A stretch of DNA of 64,000 nucleotides from Gonatopus flavifemur (GCA_018340375.1 JAFFJZ010000001.1:63294001-63358000); one strand, 5' to 3'; counted from the first letter of the stretch, positions 13,148-26,673 are shown. The notes: generated by a model not told the origin, from the letters alone. Made by a program: numbers and translations.

Positions 13148-13689
13148 TTGTCTAATAAACGACTTTCAATGTATATTTCTCTCACAAAGTCATCCAAATC
13201 ATATTCTATACAACATTTGTAGAGGAATTCACTCTGAAGACAATTTTTGCTTTTTACCAAAAGCAGTATTCTGTACCATTGTTGATACACGTAATTATGA
13301 GATGTTTCCCTGTATAAAATATTCTTAAGATGATCTCAGCAATATTTCAGAATATCTCCGGAATGTCACAAAGATGCTGATATAAAACATTCTGGAGACA
13401 TTCTGACAATATTGTTGAGATGTTTGCCAGAATATTGCATATTTCAAATATAACATTCTGGCAATGTCATTAAACATTCTATGCTATGTGGGTTAATAAT
13501 TCCCTAATCAAAAAATTCCTGTACGAAACGTAAAATGAAGAAATTTCTGTCAGAATTCTAAAGTTTTCACAGGAATGCGAAGCTCATGCTGATCAGGGGC
13601 TTTCTGCTTTTAGATCTTAGCAGCTTTGTAAATAAATTCGTGGTTGTAATTAATTTGGATGTAATTTCATGAATATTGATACGCATCAG

Positions 13690-13940
13690 CCCGCTAGACC
13701 TTCTTCCTAAAAAAATTACAGATTTCATAAAATCTATAGAATGAACAGCTCCAGTAAAAATGCTATAGTAATTTACGAAGCTTGTAACGTTGAGCCAGAG
13801 ATGAACCTGCTCCACTGGAGATAAATCGATTTCGAACCGATTCAACCGGTTTTTTTTTTCAAGTTTCCCTTCAGAGCAGCATCACAAGCTTCGTAAATCA
13901 CTACAGCATTTCTAGTAGAAATTTTCTACTATGTGGGCAG
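13690..13940. repeat. Palindromic element, probable MITE
   Basis: AATGCTATAGTAATTTACGAAG near 13760 pairs with TTCGTAAATCACTACAGCATT near 13895, with the centre around 13834. The right end reads TACTATGTGGGC, similar to the tip of the TTAA element next door. The left end is too diverged to fix. Confidence 0.5.
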
Positions 13941-14043
13941 GAAAATATGAGCAAATCGACCGCTCTTTGAACTACAAAAATGCGATAATTGACTCCTCAT
14001 GGCTCAAAATTACTATTCCGATGTGGTTAAAAAATTGCATCAA

Positions 14044-14160
14044 CACTGTAAAAAAAATTTGTTGAATTCCAAACAAAAATGCTTGGAAATTTCCAAACTT
14101 GGTTTGGAAAAATAATTTCCGAACCTTTTTTGCAGTTTAGGAAGTATATTTTTTACAGTG
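14044..14160. mobile_element. 117-bp MITE, CACTGTAAAA termini
   Basis: Termini CACTGTAAAAAAAATTTG and ATATTTTTTACAGTG with AA directly outside both ends, so the target duplication here is AA rather than TA. The interior repeats TTGGAAATTTCCAA and TTTGGAAA words. A minimal relative of the 1.1-kb element at 4872. Confidence 0.75.
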
Positions 14161-14200
14161 AAGGCATCAGTGTGATGCACGTTATAAATCGGGATTCAAA

Positions 14201-14822
14201 CCCTGGTGAAAATGAAGCGTCCCTAGTGTGTATGAACTTTGGCCCACTCTGGCCCCACTCTGACCCAGTCTTGGACCCATATGAGCAGGATGGAGCCCAT
14301 GCTGGGCCGGGGTGGGCCCCATGGTACATACATGCTAGGGGTATATACAAAGCGCAAAGGGAGTGCATACATAGCGAAAAATGTTTCAATTCCCTTTTCC
14401 TGAAGCGTGTAATACTCTCTTGCTGTAAAGTGATGAAATCATACGTTTCATATACGCTTCATAAACTTTCGATTCCGTTTCACACACGTTTCATGTGACG
14501 TAAAAGTAGGTTACATCAGACGTATGCGAATTATATCTATTCTGACTTCAAATAATATGTCCAAGCGGTCGATAGCACCGACGATCCATGGCTCAGTGGA
14601 TAAGGCCCTCGACTGCCATGGTGAAAGCCATGGGTACGGTTCTTATTATAGGGTTGAATTTTTTTAATTTTATGCGCTTCTTTTGTTTCAATTCCCGCTT
14701 AACACTCAATACACTTTTTGTATCCCTTCCATTCGAGCTCCGTATACTTTTCATTAACGTTCCTGTTACGCTCTAGCATAAGCTTCGTTCAATCTTCTTT
14801 GTCGCTTCCATTTTCACCAGGG
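14201..14822. mobile_element. 620-bp TIR element with tRNA-like core
   Basis: Left end CCCTGGTGAAAATGAAGCG matches the complement of the right end CGCTTCCATTTTCACCAGGG with one extra base. The interior has GGCCCACTCTGGCCCC and GGGCCGGGGTGGGCCCC words and several GTTTCAT/ATACGCTTC words. A tRNA-like segment lies just right of centre. I see no clear target duplication. Confidence 0.6.
14581..14650 (+). promoter_or_regulatory. tRNA-like module with strong A box, decayed B box
   Basis: TGGCTCAGTGGATAAGGC at 14589-14606 is an excellent A box. The expected B box starts at GGTTC (14639) but then diverges to TTATTA. Between them CCATGG and its echo GCCATGGG could form a stem. Looks like a tRNA-derived segment that has lost the second half of its internal promoter. 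Confidence 0.45.
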
Positions 14823-17285
14823 GAATAACTCTACCACCTCTTTTGAATGTATAAAATATAGAAGGAAACATTAAAATAAGTTTTCTCACCAAGAATACTA
14901 TTCGTGATAACTATTTTAAGATATTTTCGAAACTTTTTATAACTCTCTTAAGTTTCTCGATATTAATTCTCACCCACACTTTCCTCTTCAATTCATACTT
15001 TGAATTTCATAATCGAAGATAATGAAGCATCAATTAGGTTAAGACACCTACACTCTGAATTAAATGAACATTCTCATCGATGAATATTTGTTGTAATCCT
15101 CTTCGAAAGGTCGATTCTATCCAAATTCAAAATTTGTCCTATTTTTCGTGTTTCCCAAATTAATCCCGATTGACGAAATATTCAATTTATAATTCAATGA
15201 AGTACGCGGTATTCACCCTGTCATGTCCAAATGAGAAATATAATGAGAAATTCCTTCGCATCCAACAGACATAACAAAATAGTCATCGAATATATTCGAG
15301 TTCGAATATTTCTAACGAAACAAAAAATTAGAGTCATGGCATGTAACTGATGTGATACTTTTAAAAGCGCGTTAAAAAAAACAGTGTAAATCATACCAGT
15401 TACCAGTTTTCAATGTCATAACAATTTATGAAAGTGACTAATGAAAACATATTTGCAGAGCTTTTAAAACACAAACCACGGTAACACAATATCTGAATTT
15501 ATATTGATGAAATTTTATAGATGAATCGTATGTGTCGTGGACACGTTATGTACCCTCATGTCTCTTCTTCTCGAGAAATTTGAGTTTCTATTCGAAGAAT
15601 AGAATACGTCTATGGATCACCGTTTGATTTTTCATTCTATGTCGAGTTTTAATTTGAATAAATATATATCTTATGTTGTATATGAAATTTCCGAATGATG
15701 AATTTCTTAGTCGATTGATACAACGGAATGGGGCTGAATGTAGTAGGTACTTGTATAATTCGTACTCGTTTGGATCAATGCTGCAATAATGTTTGTTTTT
15801 TCACAACAGGATACCGATCACAGGTGAATTTCGTTTTGCATTACAGGAGAGATTTTTCCAAGAGGGAAATTTAAAATTCAAGAGAATTATTTGAAGAAAT
15901 GTCACAAAAACCACATGAGATTGATAATTAAATTCTCTCTCGCCGGTTCCCGTTCCGCATAATTGAACTCTTAACATTCACACGACAGTAAATTAATGAT
16001 AAGAAAAACGCTATTATCGTTTCAATTATAATCCATTACTCGTTTTCTATTCGTATACCCCTCGGTATCTCGTTAAGATATCACGCAGATCGAACATCAA
16101 TTTTTTAAAGGATTACAACACGGTAATGCAAATTAGAACTCTGATCGGTTATTACACAAATGGTTGACGTATGCCTCCGGAAAAAGACACATTTCGATTA
16201 CATCATGAGTGAAATATTCTAAACGGATCGCGAACCGCACACACCTACGATAATGTTCGCTCTGTTCCAATATGCATTAGTTCTCTGGAACACGCCAAGG
16301 TGAACTCGAAAGAATAATTTATGATAGCGTACCTTGATGATACTCCATGAGAATGTGATATCTATAAATTTATTTCTTTTTGTCAAATTCTTGTCAGGTT
16401 TTGGTTTGTGTAGTCGATTGATCGTTCAATTTTCAACAATTTTAATTTTTTCAGTTTCGCGTTTTTTAATGAAACAAACATCGTTTGAGCACAAAATTAT
16501 GGTACCGAGTAATAATTACCTAACTTTCTCTTCCACCGATGACGAGAACTTTGAATTCACCGATCTATAACTAGTTATTATTTCTCTCCCTGACGATGAT
16601 ACAGTGTTTATAAAATATTACTCATCCATACACGATAGAGAAGAATGATAAAATGTACTCTCATCTATATAAATCTGTATTTTATTTCAAGTGAGAACAT
16701 TTGATTCTGCGACACTTTCTTATTCATACACGATGCTTATACTTTTCCTAGCATTAACAGTGATAATAACCTACGGTATACTCGTAATCTCTTGGAACGA
16801 CACAGTTACGTTTGATGATCACATCACTTTGATATCGCAGTAGGAAATAATATACTTCTGATGCACGAACGAAACTGTTTCGATAAATCTACCAGACCTC
16901 ACGCATTGAGAGAGAAATTGAGTAGGTTCAAACTGTACTACAACTGCCAGCAGTGCAATCAATGTTTGGTTCAGTCAATTAAATTACACTCTGTTCGAGT
17001 AAATTGTTATTCCGCACTATATTTTAATTCACTTTTTTTCAGTAGAGCAGCGACGCATAAAGTCATACGTGAATTTTTGTCGCGTGATTGATATGTTTCG
17101 TACCGTACATGGGATGTTCTGCTGTTTTTTCTTTTTGATATTCTAACCAACGATGTTTCTGCTCCATTCTTAAGCTCTTTAATTTCAAATATATTCAAAT
17201 ATAATGAGACATATTTGAACTACAAAGCACCAGAATATAAATCTACGAAATTTTTTATAAAATATTATATTTTCATATTGAATTT
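14823..17285. other. No gene or repeat recognised
   Basis: About 2.4 kb of AT-rich DNA without a supported exon, RNA gene or inverted-repeat element. Confidence 0.55.
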
Positions 17286-17950
17286 AATAAGACCCATGTG
17301 TGTATGGGCCAATGGCACAATGATGGACCAAGCCTGGCCAGATCAGGACAAGCTTGGGCCAGTGGTTTTGCCAGGCCCGGTCTAATTCATTTACCAAGCA
17401 TCAACCGATGCTTCTTTGATCGCAGATATGGATGAAAAAAGTAATTGATTCATATTTCAGTTCATGATTTTCTCCCTCAGAATACAGTACATAAGTGATC
17501 TTAAAACGATAGAAAGAATGTGACAAGACTGGGACAAGCTTGTATGATCATTGGAAAATTTGCGTTCTTTGATATTTCAATCAATTTCGATTCTATTGTT
17601 GAATTATGCTCAAACTAAACTATAGTGTGTAGGATTAATCATGGCAGGCAGATCGGACCAGCCCTGGCCCAATGGTTATCCCCAAGTCTTCAGCCATTGT
17701 AAATTCAAAATTCAGTCAATATTTATAAACATTGTGCCACTCACGTGGGCAATATTGCACAATTGTTCTCAACGAATGCTCGATTTTTACCCTTGTGCCA
17801 AATGTAGTGACCATTTCAAAAATATTAACAAATGTGCCATGACTGACTATCCATTGGGAACAACGGGACACTCATGGAACATCATTGGGCCAATTTTTCT
17901 TCACGGAGGTTTATTTCTGACACATGTGCCAACCTTAGGTTTTTTTCAGT
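17286..17950. repeat. Word-saturated repeat (TTGGGCCA / TGGCACA)
   Basis: Two GC-richer flanks (17290-17390 and 17640-17950) repeat the words GGGCCAATGG, TGGGCCAGTGG, CCAGGCCCGG, ATTGGGCC and CACATGTGCCA in both orientations, around an AT-rich middle. This fits the form of the other TIR elements here, but I could not define clean termini. Confidence 0.45.
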
Positions 17951-20911
17951 CTCGGCAATAACTGCACGAGTAGTTCTCAAATTTGATATCAATGATGGAA
18001 TTTGAAAATTTCTTTTTTCAACGTAACAAATGTTTATTCAATTTCACAAATATGTTATTCAAATTGGGAAGAAAATTCTCAACATTAAAAATTGTATTAT
18101 TGAATTCAATATTTTATTGTGGAATTTAATAAACTAAAAATATATGCTGTAAAATATGTGCTCATTGAAAAAATTCAAGATGTGTATTCAAAATTTGATC
18201 TTGTCTGGCTTTCATGTAAAAATATAATCGTGAATTATCGAATTTTTCCTGTACATCGACAGTGTAGGAGAACTGACCCAAACTTTTGAATCCATTTCAA
18301 ATATTCAACTAATATCATTATTACGTGCACCAGAATGAAATCGTTATTCGAATTCTCGTTCCTGTTTCTATTCTTTAACCGCTGGAACAAGGTTGTTTCT
18401 ATTTGTTCTTCTTGTACGACAACTGAATCCGAATTGCGCGAACTTCTTGGAATTTCTACGAGAAGTCATTTCGAGGATGATTTATGCTCTATAAAAGCAT
18501 ATGAATTCCGCGATACGAATCGTTAACGATTAATGTCATTCCATTACGTTAATTCTGAATTTCCTCTGATCGAATAACGCAACAACAAATCGTTTCATTT
18601 GTCATTGTTAAATCAACAGTCACGATCGTAGCGCGCGTAATTGTTGTAATATGATGGAATCTTCGTGTTATTTTTATACGAAAGATTTGATCTGAACTAT
18701 TGATAAACGATGAAACAATGGCAATACAATGCTGACCACGTCACACTGAATTGAGTATGTATTTCTTTGTCTGTCGAGTGAAACTCGTGTTATTCCCGGT
18801 CGCTATCATATATTTTCTTCCAAGTACCGTTGACAATCCTGCATCGCATTTAATTGGAATGTCGAGGCCGTTACCTCGTAAAGAAAATCGATTTTCATCT
18901 ATCGTCGGCTGGAGATTCACTATTGTATATTCTTTTGACAAATATGTTTGCGCCTATATTTGTCGATTATTAGATGAATCATTTATCTTGTGTGATTTTT
19001 ATTATTCCGATCTTGCGTATGTGACTCGTGCCGACCTTCTCGTACCTAAATCGTAACGGCGACGTCGTCGTCTTCTTCCCCTTCTTCTTGCTCTTCAATT
19101 AGATGATTCAAAGTTGAAAAAAGGAATGGATGGGATCGTGTAACATTTATTATGATACACAAGAAGTCTTCGAATTCGCGATTATAAAGACATACGATAC
19201 AACTCCAACGAATGTTTAGCGGAATGATAAGAAATTATGAGAGACCCCGCGTGTACAATGGAGAGATAAGACAGTGAGATTGGAATGTGCAGTGTTTAGA
19301 CGACGTTGTCGCCGGAGTTCTCATTTGAAATTTCGTTAAATCATTTACAAATGGGATCACAAACGGTGGAATAGTTTATATTTTGAATTTTAAATCATAC
19401 ATCCTCTCGACTCAAAGAAAATAACAGTCAACAAAAACGAATATTATCCACGTAACAGAGAATTATTAGTCCCTGCAGCAAAATTTGTTCTCCTTCGAGA
19501 ATATGACATTCCAACTTGAGTTAATAATTATAAAATATCCAGTATCCAATTTGTTGGGCAGAATTTCATGCTCTGAGGGGATTTTGTTGTTTTTGTCATG
19601 TAAATTATATGGATTGGTACTCAATCTTCAGAAGTTTCCAATCAACGTACAAAGTGGGAGCAAAAATAATAATTGAAAACGAGATACGAACAATCCACCA
19701 TGAGATCTTGTTGGCTTCGGCATATGATTATTCAATACCCGGAACCATGTTTCCTGAACAGTGTTGAAATATATCCACTCGCTCGTGTAACGGGCTTCGT
19801 TTGATCAAAACACATGCATGATTATGTAGAAAATTGGTATCTATCCTGAGGCGTACGGTTAATGAGCATGCTAGGAGATTTCATATTGAATTGATCCTCA
19901 ATTCCAGTTTATAAAAATCAGCAGAAATTTTTGTCCTCCAGTGATGAGAGATACTTATCATACTATCGTCAATTTTTTCCTCGCTCTTTGTAAGATTCGT
20001 CACTCAATGAGTCTGAATAGTTCCTCAAAGTGGGAGGAAGAATTCCTTATTCTTTATGAAAAAACCCATTCACGATTAGGGATCGAAATCCATGAATCAG
20101 ATAAAACTCCCCTGTAACCTAGCATTCAAGAATGAAGATTGTTTTAACAAGACGTTCAATGCAATGTACATTAATTTAAACGTTATTTGTAGGAGTACCA
20201 GAGTACTCACACTCATAACGAACGAGCGATGGATACCAGTTCGGTACGAAGACTGTAATAGTCGTTACTTACGTATAACGTTATACATATCTCGATTACT
20301 TGTTTGCTGCCGTTAGAATGAGTTAGTTGATCAAGAATGATGTCATTCGGTCAACAAAAAATCTAACGAGCTTTAAAAAGAAGTTTCATCGTAATTGTTC
20401 CACGATATGTTCATAAAAATGTTGATATTATTTATATTTCCTATATGACGGTGATACACTCAACCGATGTATAATCGTTTTGAATTTAATATCTGCACCG
20501 ACATTGAGATGTCATCCGCAATTTTAATTCCACTACTCCCACAGCTATTTTTCTTGCACAATCACTTATGAAAGATTCACATTAAATTCCAACGGGTGTG
20601 ATTTCAATGCGATGATGAACATTTAAAGGAAACAGCGTGTCAAGTCATTCGCACTTTGTTTGTGGAACAAACTAATTCCCTTAATTGTTACAATTGATCT
20701 TCATCGTAATTCCGAGACAGGAAATTTATTCAAATCATGAGTGCAATAATAGTTTTTGTGAAATGCGTGAATTTGTTACTGTAAGAGCAATGGAGAACGA
20801 ATTGAATGAAATTCAAGAAGGCCATTGATAGTGTCATTCAATATCTATTTGAGAATAGAATGAAGATCATTGTTCACTGAGAGTTCATTAAGAGTTATTT
20901 CCTTTGTAGTA
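17951..20911. other. No gene recognised
   Basis: No supported coding segment. A short GTC/GTCTTC-rich simple sequence lies at about 19058-19090. The rest is AT-rich and unremarkable. Confidence 0.5.
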
Positions 20912-21178
20912 CACGGAGAAGATATTAGGTTGAAAATTGTTTGTATTAAATATTGCTATAACAAAAAAAATGATTTCACCGATTTACCAAGAAAAATCAC
21001 AACAAAAACGAGTGAAAGAAGAATTTGTTTCAAATCTAACAGGCTTTGAATTGTAAATTTCACAGGTTCATTGTATTCTTTATAGCATATATTGCACTAA
21101 AAGTAAAGTAGGTGAAAAACCCCGAAGCGCTTTCATGTCACATAATGCAATTAATTTTGAGTATCAATTTTTTTCGTG
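20912..21178. mobile_element. 267-bp MITE, CACGGAGAA termini
   Basis: CACGGAGAAG at the left and TTTTTTTCGTG at the right, each followed outward by TA. The termini are short and the interior is only weakly palindromic, so this call rests on the tips, the TA duplication and the size. Confidence 0.5.
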
Positions 21179-24100
21179 TATCGCTTAGATTGTATGCTCT
21201 GGAATGAAACAAATTATTAGGGAAAACAATATTTCAAGGCTCTTCGTAATTGATTAGAATTTGTAATAATTATCAGAAAGTGTGTCAAAGGAAGAACTAT
21301 TCCCACCAATTAAGTAACTTTTTTCAACGCACTGAAATTATTGCTCACAATACTTTTTGCTACTCGTATTATAACTGATAACATAATCCTTGTTTATTCG
21401 TACCTGAGGTAATTGGATTGAATATGCTTGTTAATTATTTATTCAAAGAAACAATTCCTGTTTCCTATTTCATGTTATTATATCGTGACCATGTATAATT
21501 CAACATGACATTAAAATGTTCATTCAATCCAGTGAAAATTGAAAAAATTCTCCACTTGAACAATTGTGATTAAAAGTGTTCCCTCCAGCATGAAAAATTA
21601 AATACGAAGAATTCTTGATGCGTGAATTTTTATGTACCAGTATTTTATTTTCATATCGTTGAAAAATCTCCATCAGCAAACAAACTTGCCGAATTAGAAT
21701 ATCTCTTATTAAAATCGTACACAAGTTCTATATCAATCCCACAGAATCGTATATCAATCTTTCACGAGGAACTTTACGCGCGAATGTATAAATTTTCGTC
21801 GAGAAAATGAGAAATCGATAATCCTCAATCATATTGTAAAATTCTGAATATATCAATAATTCCGTTGAATACAATTCGAGTAGTGGTATAATCGAATTAC
21901 CTTCCCGTAGAGAAACTTTGAAAATATTGGAATGAAAGATATTCTCGATTCATTTCCTCGCATCATAAAATAACAGGTTATTATTAATTTCTCCTGGTTG
22001 CACATTTGAGAGCTTGAAATCGATCTTTAAACTTTCCGCAGAGAAAAATGAATGATTTCATCGAATAATAAATGAATGTGCGAGGAATACGATTCTCATT
22101 GGAATATCTATCTTATTGGGAATTAATAAGCGGAAAGGAGAAGGGAAAAATAGTAAAATTTTGAATATTTAAATGGGAAGGATGATGCATCGAAATGATG
22201 TCATTGCTTTCCGTGATGCATCTCAGTTTTTTACGATGAACTCATCGTGATATATGTGTCCGTTGTATGTTCTCTAATCTTACGATCGTGACATAACTAT
22301 ACGATACACGTGTGCCGCATTACTTGGTCATTTACACCAAGTATGCAGTTCAAGCTCGCTTCAGCCTGTGTTCTTTTCAAAAGGATGTAATATCTTCATT
22401 TTATCGGACGTGTATTTTCTTTCACAAACGACTCAGTCTGATCGATATTGGAAAAGAATATTACTATTATGACGCTATTATCAATGATTTTGTATATTCT
22501 AGATTAAACTAGACGCTTTATATCCGCGAAACTGATGGCACCGAATCTTCCAGAAGATTAAAATATTTTCTGATAACAAATTCAATGTCATCATAATAAT
22601 TCCTGTGAAGAGGAAATCATTCTTTTTTCACGATAATCAACATTTCGATGAGTAACAGTAATCTTGTCGTGTTTGTTCCGTTGAATGAAGTCACGCGTTT
22701 CCTTTTCATATTAAAATAGGAAAATTGTTGATCACTTTATTGATATATGAATGAGTAGTTTTTCCTATCCTATTATTGTGTGACTCATATCATTCAAGCT
22801 ATTAGCTGTTGATTAGAAATATGGTTTCTCCTTGCTTTATTTTGAATTTCTTTAGGTCGTATGCATATCACACTGTGTTTGGGTAATTTGATGAAAATAG
22901 GACCTTCCGCGAGTAGCAATAATTATTCTAACTATCGGATGGAATCGATGGTGGAATAATTTTTTCTGAATGTACATATATTGTTTTGTTATTCTATTGG
23001 GGTATGAAATTGATTGAACGAGGTAGAGCGCAGGATTCGAAGTTGAAACAATCATCGAGTTGAATCGTCCTTAGTAATCTCTTGTGAGGAACTTGCAAAG
23101 TCTCACAGAGCCTGAGAGTGGGTACAGAAATTTCGTAGGGAAACGTTTTTAACCCCATAAAAAATTTGGAATTTGTAGGGGGGATTTCGACATGATTTCC
23201 ATGTGCAAGAGGTTGATCACCATCAATCTTCCAGTGTTGACTCTCCATGTTCCATTCCGGTGTCGCACTGACAAATATTCTTTGAATTGAAAGGATATCT
23301 TTTCACCTCTCTTTTTCCTCTGAAATACGGTACCGGCTAGGTGTCGAATGATCGCACCGATTTTACTCCACTTCGCTTGAACGAGAATTCGAAATTCAAA
23401 GACGAAACATGAGATGGTCGATTTCATATTGCAATTCGCATTAAAAATACAAACTTTTTATCGTGAATGTCTTTGTTCCTATTTATATTCACTTTTCTTG
23501 ATAAATCAACAAGTAAAAGATCTACACTGTTTTATTTTGCTCCACTTACACCACGAATATCACCATACATTTTCGGTAATATATTGATTAACAAAGAACG
23601 AGTGACATTCGATACGCTCGCGTATCACATGATCGTGTATTTTTTTTTTGTAGTTTTAATTCGTGACTGGACCGAGTCATATCATGTTTTAATCTTTGGA
23701 TTGGAATACGTTAGCTGGTAAAAATATCGCCGATATCACAGGGGTAGTTGATAGAACACCGATCTCTGATGAATGGTTACATATATTTACCATATCAAAA
23801 CCCAACGTTACACAACCTTCTATCTCTTGGGAATCTCATAAATAATCGAGGTCAAGCGAATTGTCAATAAATAAATGTTCAGACCAGAATCTCGGATGTA
23901 GGTACAGAACGCGCGTGATGATGCAAGTACACTTTTCATACCATATTATATTCATTCATCGTGTTATATATGTATCACCTCCGTACGTACGATGGATACA
24001 AACGTATCATGTTCCCTAACCGTCTGACTATTCAACTTATTTATTGATAATCGTCTAACACGTGGAGGGTAGCGCAGTCCAACAACATTATCATCAATTC

Positions 24101-25582
24101 ATCTACTCCGCCAAATTCATTTTCATCCGTTCGCATTACTATCTCGTTTCGTTCATTCATTGCTACTAAATTGAACCTCAAAAAAAGTCAAATGGTAAAT
24201 TACCACGATACACGATCACAACAAGTGCTTTGTCAAAATTTGTTTTGTATTTTCTTCTATGTTTCAATTATTCGATCGAGCTAATTGAATTTTATGAGGA
24301 GACTTATCAATTAACGTACAATAAAATTCTTTGATCAAGTTGAGCACGGGTCAAATATCAAGTACGCTCTTCGTCTATCGGTTACCGCTGTTAATGATTC
24401 GAGTCATTGATATATTGGTCGATAGAATGAATTATTATAATATAAATATTCGATGATTCAAATATCTCAAGGTAGTTGATTACAATGATGATCATTTTCA
24501 AGGAATGCATGCGTTACGAGCAATGAATTGAATCTTTTAATTGAATTCTCAAATCAAAAAAATATAGATTTCTCTTGAAAGAAAAGATTTTACGTATAGT
24601 CGCGAATATCGTTTCCTCGATACTGAAATATAATTCCTTTCTATTGAAAAAAATGATGCACTTACGATTTTTGTTTTTGTTCCAGGTAAGTTCTTGTCTC
24701 TGAGAGAATTCGGTGCGTGCAGGGAGTGGTGAGTAACGTACAATCAATCGAATCATGAATATCAATCGATGAGATTTTGTAGCTACTTGGCGTAACCAAA
24801 CGTTCAGTGATGCCAACAAAAACATTTGATTGATCTTTCAAACGAAATCAATATCGTTCATGTGTTTTATTTTTTACTGCCAAGAAAAGAAAAGTGCGAA
24901 AGAGAAACAGGTTGATAAAAAGCAAACTACGAACAACAAGAGTTTCTTCATCCATTTGCAAAGAGAAGAGAAAAAAGAGATGCTGTCAAAAGTTCAGCAG
25001 AATACATACAGCATGGTAAAATTCACGGATATCTCGCAAGAATCGTGTATACATATTGACTTTCATTTTTACTTCATCAAAGTATTCATCACAGATCGAG
25101 GAGCAGTAAAATATTATCGTCTCTACTAAAATTCAAAACGCTGCTCCGAGTATTTTTTCCTTTCATGATGCAATAATGAAAAAAATTCATAAAATTCCTC
25201 AATAAAAATTTTATTTCGATGGTAAGATTGGAATTGGTGCATACAATATTTCAAAAGTGCACGTGGGTTCGTTCAATCATCTTCCGAATGCATTAATGAA
25301 TTTCCATAATCGTAGGATGATATTTGATTCTCAGATATCAAGTTCCTATGCAGAAGTTGGCGGATCAATGAATATCAAATTTCATACGTATAAAAACATA
25401 GAAGTTGTGGAATTTGTTTTTGCCGTAGTACTATAGAAATTCATGTCTTACAATTCTTGTCGAAATTTGAGAAGGATTGAGATTAATCTGACTAAATTAA
25501 GGAGATGAATTTTCAATCGAGCATACTGCGTTGGATTTCTTTCAATCCATTCTCTAAATCCAAATCAGTGAATTCTACTGGT
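21179..25582. other. No gene recognised; ambiguous open stretch on the minus strand at 23.0-23.4 kb
   Basis: About 4.4 kb without a supported gene. Between 22994 and 23427 two overlapping minus-strand frames of 84 and 92 codons stay open and the DNA is slightly GC-richer. Neither frame shows a family motif or flanking splice sites I would trust, so I do not call an exon. Confidence 0.45.
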
Positions 25583-25777
25583 GACCCGTGAAAAAATTGT
25601 CCACGCCTGCTCACGCCTGATCACGGCTGATGACTGAAGCGTAATCAGGCGTAATCAGGCCTCAATTTTGTACCCACGTGATGGGGACTAATTATGCCCA
25701 ATTACGCCCAATCACGCTTAAGTATGTTCCATTATACGTGAGAAATTTATACAAAGTCAATAAGTTTTCTGTAAGGA

Positions 25778-26184
25778 ATCCCGTACAGCACAACCACCGA
25801 TTCTCCACCCAGGACTTCGGTGGACTGGAGGTGGAGAATCAGTGGAGAAATGAGAGCCGTGGAAATAAGGGAGAAATAAGGGAGAGTCTCCGTTGAGACA
25901 ACGGAGAGGTGACGTGGATTTGTCCGCCCCCTTTATTTTCAATAAAATTCATATCTGTCGATTTGGACAACCAAATTTCAATGAGTGAATCCACTAACAT
26001 AAATTTTATTGCAAATAAAGGGGGCGGACAAATCCACGTCACCTCTCCGTTGCCTCAACGGAGACTCTCCCTTATTTCTCCCTCATTTCTCCCTTATTTC
26101 CACGGCTCTCATTTCTCCACTGATTCTCCACCTCCAGTCCACCGAAGTCCTGGGTGGAGAATCGGTGGTTGTGCTGTACGGGAT
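25778..26184. mobile_element. 407-bp near-perfect GC-rich palindrome (foldback element)
   Basis: Begins ATCCCGTACAGCACAACC and ends with its exact complement. The arms pair through ACCGATTCTCCACC, CCACGGCTCTCATTTC, CAACGGAGA and GGGGGCGGACAAATCC down to an AT-rich centre near 25981 that itself folds imperfectly. Mismatches in the outer arms are very few; the right arm has one extra short block in the CTCCCTTATTT tract. Such low arm divergence implies recent origin or arm-to-arm conversion. Open frames here are mirror images of each other, not genes. Confidence 0.85.
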
Positions 26185-26673
26185 AAAACTGTAATGTTAT
26201 CAAACATTAATTCATTGTCAATCATTTTTACTTATTTTGCTTATGCAGCTCCCATTTTCTAGCTTCCAGTTTTCACGCATGATCATGCGTGATCAGGCGT
26301 ACGTGCCTGCGTTTGGGGCCGATTTGACATGGCGAAACATGTGTGTTCGTGATGAAAAAATCAACGAACAGTCATTTTGTATGAATATTCCTCAGTCGGT
26401 GAGATTTTGCATGATCACGGGCGAGAATGGTTTGTCTGGCATGATCGCTCGTGGTTAAGCTTGATCACGCGTTTCCGCGTGGGTACAAAATTGAAGCTTT
26501 TGAAGTGATGACAAACAGGGTTTGAAAAAACCCTGCCCAGCCCGGTTTTTTCGGGTTTTTCCACAATTAGGTGGGTTCAAAGGGTTTTTTAGGGTGATTT
26601 TGTAATTTTTATGGTTCAATATTTTGATTATCGTCATTAAACGTGTTTTTTGGTCATTTTGATTATTTTCATA

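Larger units (their letters stand above)
11013..13491. mobile_element. 2.5-kb non-autonomous element with TTAA target duplication
   Basis: Left end CCCACATAGCA is preceded by TTAA; right end TGCTATGTGGG is followed by TTAA. TTAA duplication with CCC/GGG tips is the piggyBac signature, but no transposase is present, so the assignment is inference. The terminal parts are filled with AATATTCTCAGAATAT-like words. About 1.6 kb of the length is a second element inserted at 11106-12702; the host element alone is about 880 bp and has a tRNA-like module near its middle. Confidence 0.7.

Noticed and set aside
5556..14650. Calling the tRNA-like modules functional tRNA genes
   Set aside because: A and B boxes are present but acceptor and anticodon stems do not pair, and the modules sit inside repeats.
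22994..23427. Two overlapping minus-strand frames of 84 and 92 codons
   Set aside because: No family motif, no convincing splice sites, and the two frames overlap each other out of phase. Likely chance openness in a slightly GC-richer patch.
25678..26262. Several 61-117 codon frames on both strands
   Set aside because: They are mirror images produced by the 407-bp palindrome; the same peptides appear on both strands.
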